A DNA stretch of 64,000 nt from RBG-16-66-20 sp036560705 (GTDB taxonomy: Bacteria; Pseudomonadota; Gammaproteobacteria; Burkholderiales; SG8-39): assembly GCA_036560705.1 (NCBI GenBank), contig DATBQR010000092.1, positions 1-64,000 of the forward strand, in the 5' to 3' direction. How positions within the stretch are numbered: position 1 is the first letter of the stretch; each line of letters starts with the position of its first letter. A program made the position numbers and the translations under genes. This document shows positions 51,888 to 59,847 of the stretch, piece by piece. The notes below the pieces were generated by a model. The model saw only the letters and a program-made list of their open reading frames with translations, did not search any database and was not told the origin of the DNA.

Positions 51888-54383
51888 TCAGGCTGCCTTT
51901 GCCGCGGAGGTTACGTCGGTGAGGGTTTTCTCTTTGGCGTACTTCGCCGCCAGTTCGGCGCGGCCGAAGTCCTGCGGGAAGTCGTCCACCTTGATGACGT
52001 GCTTGCGCAGCGCCTCCTTGCGTTGCCAGAGGGCGAGCTCTTCCGCCGTGATTATTTTGTTTTGAATTCCCAGGTTTCCCAAATCAATTCCAGGCTGCGC
52101 GGCGATCTTCCCCTTCTTCACGGCCTTGCGCAGCTTCTCGTCCACCGGCTCGCAGGCGATGGTGGCGAGGAAGGCGGCCTCCAGGACGCCGGTGGGGTCC
52201 GCTTCGCCCTTGCCGATGTACATGCCGGCGGTCAGCCGGTCGCGCGTTTCGCCGGGCTCGAGCACGATCTTCGCGCATTCGCGGTTGCGCGAATCGAGCG
52301 GCGGCCGGAACGACATGCCGAGCGGGAAGATGGTCCAGCGCAGGAAGGTGGCGAGGCTCTTCACCGGGAAGTTCGACAGGATCTGGTCGATCGCCTCCTG
52401 CGCGTTGTACAGCAGGTCGCGCACCACCCAGCGGATCAGCGGCAGGTCCTCGATCCTGCGCCCCTCGTCCTCGTAGTGCTTGAGCGTGGCCGAGACGAGA
52501 TAGAGCATGGACAGCACGTCGCCCAGGCGCCCGGAGATCTTCTCCTTGCGCTTGAGCGCGCCGCCCATCGCCAGCATCGACACGTCGGCGAGGAACGCGA
52601 ACGCCGCTGCCAGGCGCGAGCTGAACCGGTAGTAGTGCGCCGTTTCCGGGGCGCCGTCGCGCGGCACCTGGCCCAGGCGCGAACTGGTGATGCCGTGCAC
52701 GAAAGCGCGCACGCCGTTCGAGATGGTGTGGCCGATGTGCGAGGTGAAGGCGTCGTCGAACTCCACCGAGGCGGCCGCGCCGGTCATTTCCTTGGCGGCG
52801 CGCATCTCGCGCAGCACGTAAGGGTGGCAGCGGATCGCGCCCTGGCCGAAGATGATCAGCGTGCGCGTGAGGATGTTGGCGCCTTCGACCGTGATGCCGA
52901 CGGGGATCACCTGGTAGCCGCGTCCGACCCAGTTGTTGGGCCCGAGGCAGATGCCCTTGCCGCCGTGGATGTCCATCGCGTCGTCGACGACTTTGCGCGC
53001 GCGTTCGGTCATATGATACTTGGCGATGGCCGAGATCACCGCCGGCTTCTCGCCCAGGTCCACCGCGCCCGCGGTCATGATGCGCACCGCGTCCATCATG
53101 TAGCAGTTGGCGGCAATCCGCCCCAGCGCTTCCTCGACGCCTTCCAGCTTGCCGATCGGCGTCTTGAACTGGCTGCGCACGCGCGCGTAGGCGCCGGTGA
53201 TGCGCGCGAGGCCCTTGGCGCCGCCGACCGAAGACGTCGGCAGCGAAATCGAGCGGCCCGCCGCGAGGCAGCCCATCAGCATCATCCAGCCCTTGCCGGC
53301 GTAGTCCTTGCCGCCGATGATCCAGTCGATCGGCATGAACACGTCCTTGCCGGAGTTCGGGCCGTTCTGGAACACCGCGTTGAGCGGCAGGTGGCGGCGG
53401 CCGATGTTCACGCCCGGATGGTTGGTCGGTACCAGCGCGCAGGTGATGCCGAGATCCTCCTTGCCGCCCAGAAGTTTTTCCGGGTCGTAAAGCCTGAACG
53501 CCAGTCCGAGCAGCGTCGCCACCGGGCCGAGCGTGATGTAGCGCTTGTCCCAGGTGACGCGCATGCCGAGCACTTCCTTGCCCTGGTACATGCCCTTGCA
53601 CACCACGCCGTAGTCGGGGATGGCGGCGGCATCCGAGCCCGCTTCAGGGCTGGTGAGCGCGAAGCAGGGGACTTCGAGGCCCTTGGCGAGGCGCGGCAGG
53701 TAGTGGTTCTTCTGCTCGTCCGTGCCGTAGTGCAGCAGCAGTTCGGCCGGCCCGAGCGAATTGGGCACCATCACGCTGACGCCGAGCGCGTTGGAGCGCG
53801 TCGACAGCTTCAGCACCACCGCCGAATGCGCGATCGCGGAGAAGCCGAGACCGCCGTATTTCTTGGGGATGATCATGCCGAGGAAGCCCTTGTCCTTCAC
53901 GTACTGCCAGACCTGCGGCGACAGGTCGTAGCGTTCGTGCGTCACCTCCCAGTCGTTGGTCATCGCGCAGACTTCCTCGCAGGGGCCGTCGAGGAAGGCC
54001 TGCTCCTCGGCCGAGAGCTTCGGCTGCGGGATGGCGAGCAGCTTGTTCCAGTCGGGCTTGCCGGAAAAGAGATCCGCGTCCCACCACACGGTGCCTGCGT
54101 CGATTGCCTCCTTCTCGGTCTGCGACATGTCCGGCAGGATGCGGCGGAAGATCGCCAGCACCTGGTTGCTGATCAGCAAGCGCCGCAGGGGGACGATGTT
54201 CAGGACCGCCGCGATCGCCAGGAATGCCGCCGCAACGGAATAGTCGGCAGCGGAGGAAAGGCCGATGGCGTGCGACCCGGCGGCGAGCACCAGGCCCGCG
54301 GCAATCGTCCATACGAGAATCGGCGCCTGGAAGTAGGCGAGCAGCAGCAGGACGACAATCGTTCCGATGGCAACAGCGGGCAT
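51888..54383 (-). CDS. fadE: Acyl-CoA dehydrogenase FadE, long form
   Basis: An 831-residue membrane-associated acyl-CoA dehydrogenase. Two N-terminal hydrophobic helices (about residues 1-70) are followed by the dehydrogenase core (FALTSPEAGSDAAAIPDYG, MDIHGGKGICLGPNNWVGRGYQ) and a long C-terminal domain of the FadE type. It catalyses the first step of fatty-acid beta-oxidation. A near-consensus AGGAGGT site precedes the ATG. It is the first enzyme gene behind the tetR regulator, with fadI, fadJ and the thioesterase following almost without gaps. Confidence 0.93.
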   Translation of the reverse strand: MPAVAIGTIVVLLLLAYFQAPILVWTIAAGLVLAAGSHAIGLSSAADYSVAAAFLAIAAVLNIVPLRRLLISNQVLAIFRRILPDMSQTEKEAIDAGTVWWDADLFSGKPDWNKLLAIPQPKLSAEEQAFLDGPCEEVCAMTNDWEVTHERYDLSPQVWQYVKDKGFLGMIIPKKYGGLGFSAIAHSAVVLKLSTRSNALGVSVMVPNSLGPAELLLHYGTDEQKNHYLPRLAKGLEVPCFALTSPEAGSDAAAIPDYGVVCKGMYQGKEVLGMRVTWDKRYITLGPVATLLGLAFRLYDPEKLLGGKEDLGITCALVPTNHPGVNIGRRHLPLNAVFQNGPNSGKDVFMPIDWIIGGKDYAGKGWMMLMGCLAAGRSISLPTSSVGGAKGLARITGAYARVRSQFKTPIGKLEGVEEALGRIAANCYMMDAVRIMTAGAVDLGEKPAVISAIAKYHMTERARKVVDDAMDIHGGKGICLGPNNWVGRGYQVIPVGITVEGANILTRTLIIFGQGAIRCHPYVLREMRAAKEMTGAAASVEFDDAFTSHIGHTISNGVRAFVHGITSSRLGQVPRDGAPETAHYYRFSSRLAAAFAFLADVSMLAMGGALKRKEKISGRLGDVLSMLYLVSATLKHYEDEGRRIEDLPLIRWVVRDLLYNAQEAIDQILSNFPVKSLATFLRWTIFPLGMSFRPPLDSRNRECAKIVLEPGETRDRLTAGMYIGKGEADPTGVLEAAFLATIACEPVDEKLRKAVKKGKIAAQPGIDLGNLGIQNKIITAEELALWQRKEALRKHVIKVDDFPQDFGRAELAAKYAKEKTLTDVTSAAKAA

Positions 54384-54425
54384 GGGGACCTCCTCCCGAA
54401 AACTCCGTGGAATCGCTAAATCAGT

Positions 54426-55109
54426 CTAGGCGGCTTTCTTGACGTCGGCGGCGTTGTGCAGCGGCGCGAGCAGCCCCGCGGCGAGGAACGCGGTCAGGCG
54501 CGCTTCCAGCAGGCGCGCGTCGTAGCGGTCTTCCGGCTTGCAGCCGGCGATCAGCTGCACCGTGTCGGTCGCCGCCAGCGTGTAGGCGAGGGTGCCGAAC
54601 ATGAAGTGCATGCGCCACACCAGCTCGTCGCCCGGCATCTGCGGCAGCGCGCGTTCGAAGGCGGCCTTGAAGCGGCTCATCGCCGGCGCGTAGAGCTGGC
54701 CGATGAGGGACCGTATGTGCTTCTGCGGGTCGGTGTAGGTGCGCCCGAGCAGGCGGATGAAATTGCGGCCGCCGCTTTTCGCGTCCTCGATCATGCGCAG
54801 GCTGGCGCCGACGAAGGCGCGGATGATCTCCTCGGGCGACAGCGCCCGCCCGCCGGCTTCCTTCTCCAGCCGGTCCAGTTCGGCGATGCGGCCGGTATTC
54901 ATCGGGTCGAGCCGGCGCCGGAATACCGCTTCGATGAGCGCGTCCTTGGAGCCGAAGTGATAGTTGACGGCGGCGAGGTTGGCCTCCGCCTTGGCAGTGA
55001 GCAGGCGCATCGAGGTGGCTTCGAAGCCGTGCTGCATGAACAGCTCTTCGGCGGCGTCGAGGATGCGGGTGCGGGTTTCGTGCGGGGGCTTGACCGAGCG
55101 CAGGTTCAC
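54426..55109 (-). CDS. TetR-family regulator of the fad operon (PsrA/FadR-like)
   Basis: A 227-residue TetR protein. The helix-turn-helix (SMRLLTAKAEANLAAVNYHFGSKDALIEAVF) is followed by a ligand domain of the type found in fatty-acid-responsive regulators. I chose GTG 55109 because AGGAA lies seven bases upstream; the TTG at 55127 lies inside the operator. The gene is first in the transcript with fadE-fadI-fadJ. By analogy with PsrA it would repress its own operon until long-chain acyl-CoA or fatty acid binds. Confidence 0.85.
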   Translation of the reverse strand: MNLRSVKPPHETRTRILDAAEELFMQHGFEATSMRLLTAKAEANLAAVNYHFGSKDALIEAVFRRRLDPMNTGRIAELDRLEKEAGGRALSPEEIIRAFVGASLRMIEDAKSGGRNFIRLLGRTYTDPQKHIRSLIGQLYAPAMSRFKAAFERALPQMPGDELVWRMHFMFGTLAYTLAATDTVQLIAGCKPEDRYDARLLEARLTAFLAAGLLAPLHNAADVKKAA

Positions 55110-55122
55110 GGGATTTTCCTGA

Positions 55123-55140
55123 TTCAAACGAACGTTTGAA
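55123..55140. promoter_or_regulatory. PsrA-like operator of the tetR-fad operon
   Basis: TTCAAACG-AA-CGTTTGAA is a perfect 8-2-8 inverted repeat. It contains the GAAAC-N-GTTTC-like core reported for PsrA-type regulators in the variant CAAAC/GTTTG. It begins directly downstream of the -10 and covers the expected start point, the classical place for repression. Confidence 0.75.
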
Positions 55141-55168
55141 CTCTACGTTCCCCGCCCTGCTTCGTCAA
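55140..55168 (-). promoter_or_regulatory. Sigma-70 promoter of the tetR-fad operon
   Basis: Minus-strand TTGACG (55163-55168) and TAGAGT (55140-55145) are separated by exactly 17 bases. Transcription would start near 55133 within the operator, leaving a short leader with AGGAA before GTG 55109. Confidence 0.65.
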
Positions 55169-55192
55169 GGGTTTTGCCACTTCGGCGGCAGT

Positions 55193-55198
55193 TAGAAT
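55193..55198 (+). promoter_or_regulatory. -10 element near the ABC exporter start (candidate)
   Basis: TAGAAT ten bases before the ATG at 55209. No Shine-Dalgarno sequence is seen, so the mRNA may have almost no leader. Confidence 0.35.
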
Positions 55199-55208
55199 CG
55201 CCCTCCCC

Positions 55209-57032
55209 ATGGCAGCCCAAGGTCACCACCATTCGGCGCCCGTCGAGGCGCTGCGCGGCAGCGAATGGCGCTCGGTCGGCGTGCTGCTGCCCTACCTGCT
55301 GGAATTCCGCTGGCGCGTGCTGCTCGCGCTGGTGCTGCTCACCGCGGCCAAGCTGGCCAACGTCGGCGTGCCGCTGGTGATGAAGCGCATCGTGGACGGG
55401 CTGGACGTGAAGCTCGCCGTGGTCGCGGTGCCGGTGGCGCTGCTTGCGTCCTACGGCCTGCTGCGCTTCTCGACCACGCTGTTCGGCGAGCTGCGCGACG
55501 TGGTGTTCGTGCGCGTCGCCCAGCACGCCATCCGCAACGTCGCGCTCAACGTGTTCCGCCACCTGCACGGCCTGTCGCTGCGCTTTCACCTGGACCGCCA
55601 GACCGGCGGCATGACGCGCGACATCGAGCGCGGCACGCGCGGCATCTCGACGCTGCTTGCCTACATGCTGTTCTCGATCATCCCGGTGATCCTCGAATTC
55701 ACCTTGGTGGCCATCGTGCTCCTGAACAAATTCGACTGGCGCTTCGCCGCGGTCACCTTCGGCGCCGTCGCGGTGTACATCTCGTTCACGGTGCTGGTCA
55801 CCGAGTGGCGCACCGATATCCGGCGCCGCGCCAACGAACTCGACTCGCGCGCCAACACGCGCGCCATCGACAGCCTGCTCAATTACGAGACGGTGAAGTA
55901 TTTCGGCAACGAGGAATTCGAGGCGCGGCGCTACGACGAGAATTTGCGCAAATACGAATCGGCGGCGGTGCGCTTCGAATCTTCGCTCGGCCTGCTCAAC
56001 ATCGGCCAGAGCCTGGTGATCGCCGCCGCGGTGACGGGGCTCATGTTCCTCGCCGCCAAGGGCGTCACCAGCGGCGCGCTCACGCTGGGCGACCTGGTGC
56101 TGGTCAACGCGCTGCTGATCCAGCTCTACATCCCGCTCAACTTCCTCGGCATGGTGTACCGCGAAATCAAGCAGTCGCTGCTGGACATGGACCGCATGTT
56201 CCGCCTGCTCGCGGAGAACCGCGAGGTGGACGACCACCCCGGCGCGCCGGACCTGCCGCCGGGGCCTGCGGCCGTCGAGTTCCGGCACGTGGACTTTTTT
56301 TACGAGAAAGAGAGACAAATACTTTTCGACGTGAGCTTCACCATCCCGGCGGGGCAGCGCGTGGCGGTGGTCGGGCACTCGGGCTCGGGCAAATCGACGC
56401 TGGCGCGGCTGCTGTTCAGGTTCTACGACGTCTCCGGCGGCGCGATCCTGGTGAATGGCACGGACATAAAGGAGGCAAGGCAGTCGAGCCTGCGCGGCGC
56501 GATCGGCATCGTGCCGCAGGACACCGTGCTGTTCAACGACACCATCCGCTACAACATCCACTACGGCAGGACCGCGGCGGGCGAGGAAGAGGTGGTCGAG
56601 GCGGCGCGCGCCGCGCACATCCACGATTTCATCCTGACGCTGCCGCTCAAATACGAAAGCATGGTCGGCGAGCGCGGGCTGAAGCTCTCGGGCGGCGAGA
56701 AGCAGCGCGTGGCGATCGCGCGCGCGCTGCTGAAGGATCCGCGCATCCTGATTTTCGACGAGGCCACCTCGGCGCTGGACTCGAAGTCGGAAAAAGCCAT
56801 CCAGGCCGAGCTCGAAAAAATTTCGGTCGGCCGCACCACGCTGGTCATCGCGCACCGCCTGTCGACCGTCATGGATGCCGACATGATCCTGGTGCTGAAC
56901 CACGGGCGGATCGTCGAGAGGGGCACGCACCGCGAACTGCTTGCCGCGGCGGGCGAATACAGCCGCATGTGGGCGCTGCAGCAGGAGGCCGCGCGGGCGG
57001 AGGCCGTGCTGGAAAAGGCCAAGGCGGCTTGA
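55209..57032 (+). CDS. ATM1/HMT1-type ABC exporter
   Basis: A 607-residue half-transporter. Six membrane helices (residues about 20-320) precede an ATPase domain with Walker A VGHSGSGKSTLA, Q-loop IVPQDTVLFNDT, signature KLSGGEKQRVAIARALL and Walker B ILIFDEATSALDSK. The RQTGGMTRDIERGTRGISTLL and NYETVKYFGNEEFE blocks mark the ATM1/HMT1 group, which exports glutathione-linked sulfur species or metal conjugates. It would act as a homodimer in the inner membrane. An AT-rich patch lies at about 56290-56330. Confidence 0.88.
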   Translation: MAAQGHHHSAPVEALRGSEWRSVGVLLPYLLEFRWRVLLALVLLTAAKLANVGVPLVMKRIVDGLDVKLAVVAVPVALLASYGLLRFSTTLFGELRDVVFVRVAQHAIRNVALNVFRHLHGLSLRFHLDRQTGGMTRDIERGTRGISTLLAYMLFSIIPVILEFTLVAIVLLNKFDWRFAAVTFGAVAVYISFTVLVTEWRTDIRRRANELDSRANTRAIDSLLNYETVKYFGNEEFEARRYDENLRKYESAAVRFESSLGLLNIGQSLVIAAAVTGLMFLAAKGVTSGALTLGDLVLVNALLIQLYIPLNFLGMVYREIKQSLLDMDRMFRLLAENREVDDHPGAPDLPPGPAAVEFRHVDFFYEKERQILFDVSFTIPAGQRVAVVGHSGSGKSTLARLLFRFYDVSGGAILVNGTDIKEARQSSLRGAIGIVPQDTVLFNDTIRYNIHYGRTAAGEEEVVEAARAAHIHDFILTLPLKYESMVGERGLKLSGGEKQRVAIARALLKDPRILIFDEATSALDSKSEKAIQAELEKISVGRTTLVIAHRLSTVMDADMILVLNHGRIVERGTHRELLAAAGEYSRMWALQQEAARAEAVLEKAKAA

Positions 57033-57125
57033 ACCGGCGTTAAGTTCTTCTTCCAGGCCCTTAATTTACTTGCCCTTTTTAATTCCCTTCGGCTACACTC
57101 CGGCAGCTTCCCACCATTGACGGGC

Positions 57126-58001
57126 ATGCCGAACACCGAACGAAGCCTGCATCACCTGGAAAAAATCGTCGCGCTCGCGGCGCTGGCGGCCGTGTGCGTG
57201 CTGACGATCGGTTTCGCGCGGGGCGCTGAGCCGAAGCATGCCGACAAGATGTTCCTGCGCTCCGCGGTTGCGCTGGTGCAGGACGCCTCGAGCGGCGAGA
57301 CGCTGTACGCGAAGAACCAGGACGCCATCCTGCCGATCGCCTCGATCACCAAGCTGATGACAGCGATAGTGATGCTCGATGCCAAGCTCGACCTCGAGCA
57401 GCGCGTGGTGATCAGCGGCGAGGACCAGGACACTATCAAGGGCACCCGCTCGCGGTTGCGCCCCGGCACCGTGCTGACGCGCAGCGACCTGCTGCTCCTC
57501 GCGCTGATGTCCTCTGAAAACCGCGCCGCGTTCTCGCTGGCGCGCACCTACCCGGGCGGCACGGAGGTTTTCGTCGCGGCGATGAACGCCAAGGCGCGTG
57601 CGCTCGGCATGAACGACAGTCATTTCGTCGACCCGACCGGCCTGTCCTCGGGCAACGTGTCGAGCGCGCATGACCTCGCCCGGCTGGTGGCGGCGGCCCA
57701 TGAATACCCGCTCATCCGCCAGTATTCGACAACCGGCGGCGCCACCGTGCAGTCGCTCGGCCATTCGCTCGACTACCGCAACACCAACGGGCTGGTGCGC
57801 AACGAGCATTGGGAAATCGGCGTGCAGAAAACCGGCTACATCAACGAAGCCGGGCGCTGCCTGGTGATGCGCGTGCGCCTCGCCTCGCGCGAAGTGATCG
57901 TGGTGCTGCTCGATTCCTGGGGCAAGCTCTCGCGCATCGGCGACGCCAACCGGATCAAGAAATGGCTCGAGGCCAACACGGCCAAAGGGCCGCGCGGCTA
58001 G
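57126..58001 (+). CDS. pbpG: D-alanyl-D-alanine endopeptidase, PBP7-like
   Basis: A 291-residue low-molecular-mass penicillin-binding protein. The signal anchor spans about residues 12-33. The active-site motifs are S73-ITK (SxxK), S130-E-N (SxN) and K235-TG, all intact. PBP7-type enzymes cleave D,D-crosslinks in peptidoglycan in the periplasm. ATG 57126 is preferred over the TTG at 57117. EgtD follows about 50 bases later on the same strand. Confidence 0.87.
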   Translation: MPNTERSLHHLEKIVALAALAAVCVLTIGFARGAEPKHADKMFLRSAVALVQDASSGETLYAKNQDAILPIASITKLMTAIVMLDAKLDLEQRVVISGEDQDTIKGTRSRLRPGTVLTRSDLLLLALMSSENRAAFSLARTYPGGTEVFVAAMNAKARALGMNDSHFVDPTGLSSGNVSSAHDLARLVAAAHEYPLIRQYSTTGGATVQSLGHSLDYRNTNGLVRNEHWEIGVQKTGYINEAGRCLVMRVRLASREVIVVLLDSWGKLSRIGDANRIKKWLEANTAKGPRG

Positions 58002-58051
58002 GCCGCGCTCCCGCCCCTCTGCGGGGCCGAACCCGGTTTTTCGGCTCGGTG

Positions 58052-58987
58052 GTGCCCGCGGACAGCTTCCGCGAGGACGTCATCGCCGGCCTGTCGCTGC
58101 CGCAGAAGGCGCTGCCCCCCAAGTACTTCTACGACGCGAAAGGCAGCCGCCTGTTCGAGGCGATCTGCCGGCTGAACGAGTACTACCCGACGCGCAGCGA
58201 ACTGGCGCTGACCCGCCGCCACATCGGCGCGATCGCGCGCTTTGCCGGCACCCGCAGCACCCTGATCGAGTACGGCAGCGGCGAGAGCATGAAATCGCGC
58301 CTGCTGATCGACGCGCTGGATCCCGCAGCCTACGTTCCCGTGGATATTTCGGAGCATGCCCTGCGCCGCGCCGCGGCGAAGCTGCGGCAGCTTTTCCCGC
58401 GGCTCGACATCCTCGCGGTGCACGGTGATTTTTCGCAGCCGCTGAAAATCCCGGTGGGCGCGGGGGCGCGCGTATTTTCCGGCCGCCGCGTGGTGTATTT
58501 CCCGGGTTCGACCATCGGCAACCTGACGCCCGAGGAAGCGCACGCCTTCCTGCGCATGACGCGCGGGCAGGTGGGCCCGAGGGGCGCGATGCTGGTCGGC
58601 GTCGACCTGACCAAGGACGCCAACGTCCTGCATGCCGCGTACAACGACGCCCGCGGCGTTACCGCGGCGTTCAACCTGAACCTGCTCGCGCGCATCAACC
58701 GGGAACTGGACGGCGACTTCCGGCTGCGCCGCTTCCGCCACTACGCTTTCTACAACGCCCCGCTGGGACGGATAGAAATGCACCTGGTGTCGCTCGCGCC
58801 GCAGACCGTGAATATCGGCAACCACCGCTTCGCCTTCGGCACGGGCGAATCGATCCACACCGAGAATTCCTACAAGTATTCGATCGACGGCTTCCGCGCG
58901 CTAGCCCGCAGCGCGGGCTTCAGGGGCGAAAAGGTCTGGCTGGATGCGAAGGGGTTGTTTGCCCTTCATGGATTGACGGCAAACTAA
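58052..58987 (+). CDS. egtD: L-histidine N(alpha)-methyltransferase, EgtD
   Basis: A protein of about 311 residues matching EgtD. N-terminal FREDVIAGLSLPQKALPPKYFYDAKGSRLFEAICRLNEYYPTR is highly characteristic. The SAM loop is LIEYGSGESMKSRLLI, and GRRVVYFPGSTIGNLTPEEA and GESIHTENSYKYS follow. EgtD trimethylates histidine to hercynine, the first step to ergothioneine. No egtB or other ergothioneine gene is in the window. The start is uncertain, GTG 58052 or the adjacent GTG 58049, because no ATG lies at the right place. It ends on CTAA shared with the convergent iclR gene. Confidence 0.87.
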   Translation: MPADSFREDVIAGLSLPQKALPPKYFYDAKGSRLFEAICRLNEYYPTRSELALTRRHIGAIARFAGTRSTLIEYGSGESMKSRLLIDALDPAAYVPVDISEHALRRAAAKLRQLFPRLDILAVHGDFSQPLKIPVGAGARVFSGRRVVYFPGSTIGNLTPEEAHAFLRMTRGQVGPRGAMLVGVDLTKDANVLHAAYNDARGVTAAFNLNLLARINRELDGDFRLRRFRHYAFYNAPLGRIEMHLVSLAPQTVNIGNHRFAFGTGESIHTENSYKYSIDGFRALARSAGFRGEKVWLDAKGLFALHGLTAN

Positions 58988-59778
58988 GCAACCCCGATGC
59001 GCGCGTTGTCCTTGCGGTGGCCGATGGCGCGGGCGACGCGCTCCGCGGATTCCTTCACCAGGGGGCCCCAGGCCGGCTTCATGCGGTCCGCGGGCGAGGA
59101 GATCGATAGCGCAGCCACCAGGTAGCCGGCGTCGTCGCGCACCGCGGCGGCGACGCAGCGCACGCCGAGTTCGGCTTCTTCCGAATCGGTGGCCCAGCCC
59201 TGGCGCTGGATGCGCTCGAGTTCGCGCTCCAGCAGCGGCAGGCTGGTCAGCGTGTTCTTGGTATGCCCGGTGAGGCCCGTGCGCTTGGCGTACTCGCGCA
59301 GCTTGGCGAATCCCTCCTCCAGCAGGAACAGCTTGCCCGCCGCGGTGATGTGCAGGGCGGCGCGCGTGCCGATCACGTGCACCACGCGCATCGCCGAGCG
59401 GCCCGAGGAGGTGCGCTCGACGTAGACGATTTCGTCGTCGTGGCGCACCGAGAGGTTGACGGTCTCGCCGATCTGCGAGTGCAGCTCGCGCATCACCGGC
59501 AGCGCCATCTCGCGCACGTTGATGCGCGACTTGACCAGGTTGCCGAGCTCCAGCAGGCGCATGCCCAGGCGGTAGCTGCCCGGTTCGATGCGGTCGACGA
59601 TGCGGTCGGCGGCCATCGCCGAAAGGATCCGGTGCGCGGTGGACGGGTGCAGCCCGGTGTACTGCGCCACCTGCTTCAGGCCGAGCGGCTCCGGATGCCC
59701 GGCGAGCACGTCGAGCAGCTTCATCATCCGGGCGATGACCTGGATCGGGTTCTTGCGTTCGCTCTTGGAAGCCGGCAT
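58984..59778 (-). CDS. IclR-family transcriptional regulator
   Basis: A 264-residue IclR protein. The winged helix GLKQVAQYTGLHPSTAHRILSAMAADRIVDRI is followed by a GAF-like effector domain (ETVNLSVRHDDEIVYVER, TRAALHITAAGKLFLLEE). It is divergent from the 2-hydroxyacid oxidase gene, which is its likely target. TACAAT lies nine bases before the ATG with no ribosome site. The effector is unknown. Confidence 0.88.
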   Translation of the reverse strand: MPASKSERKNPIQVIARMMKLLDVLAGHPEPLGLKQVAQYTGLHPSTAHRILSAMAADRIVDRIEPGSYRLGMRLLELGNLVKSRINVREMALPVMRELHSQIGETVNLSVRHDDEIVYVERTSSGRSAMRVVHVIGTRAALHITAAGKLFLLEEGFAKLREYAKRTGLTGHTKNTLTSLPLLERELERIQRQGWATDSEEAELGVRCVAAAVRDDAGYLVAALSISSPADRMKPAWGPLVKESAERVARAIGHRKDNARIGVA

Positions 59779-59787
59779 GGGGGGCGA

Positions 59788-59793
59788 ATTGTA
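59788..59793 (-). promoter_or_regulatory. -10 element for the iclR-type gene (candidate)
   Basis: TACAAT on the minus strand, nine bases before the ATG at 59778, suggesting a near-leaderless mRNA. Confidence 0.35.
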
Positions 59794-59808
59794 TCTCACG
59801 ATATGAAA
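59794..59808. promoter_or_regulatory. Candidate IclR operator
   Basis: TCTCA-CGATA-TGAAA is an imperfect inverted repeat (one mismatch from TTTCA-N5-TGAAA) in the short space between the iclR and hydroxyacid oxidase genes, directly behind the iclR -10. Confidence 0.35.
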
Positions 59809-59847
59809 CGCAAGAACACCGGCGCATTTATGGGAAACTTCGGCGCC

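Noticed and set aside
51870..54419. An 849-residue plus-strand open frame opposite fadE
   Set aside because: A shadow of a high-GC gene with Arg/His/Asp/Val-rich composition and no recognisable domain. FadE on the minus strand is certain.
55143..56930. A 595-residue minus-strand open frame opposite the ABC exporter
   Set aside because: Antisense shadow. The plus-strand gene has all ABC motifs.
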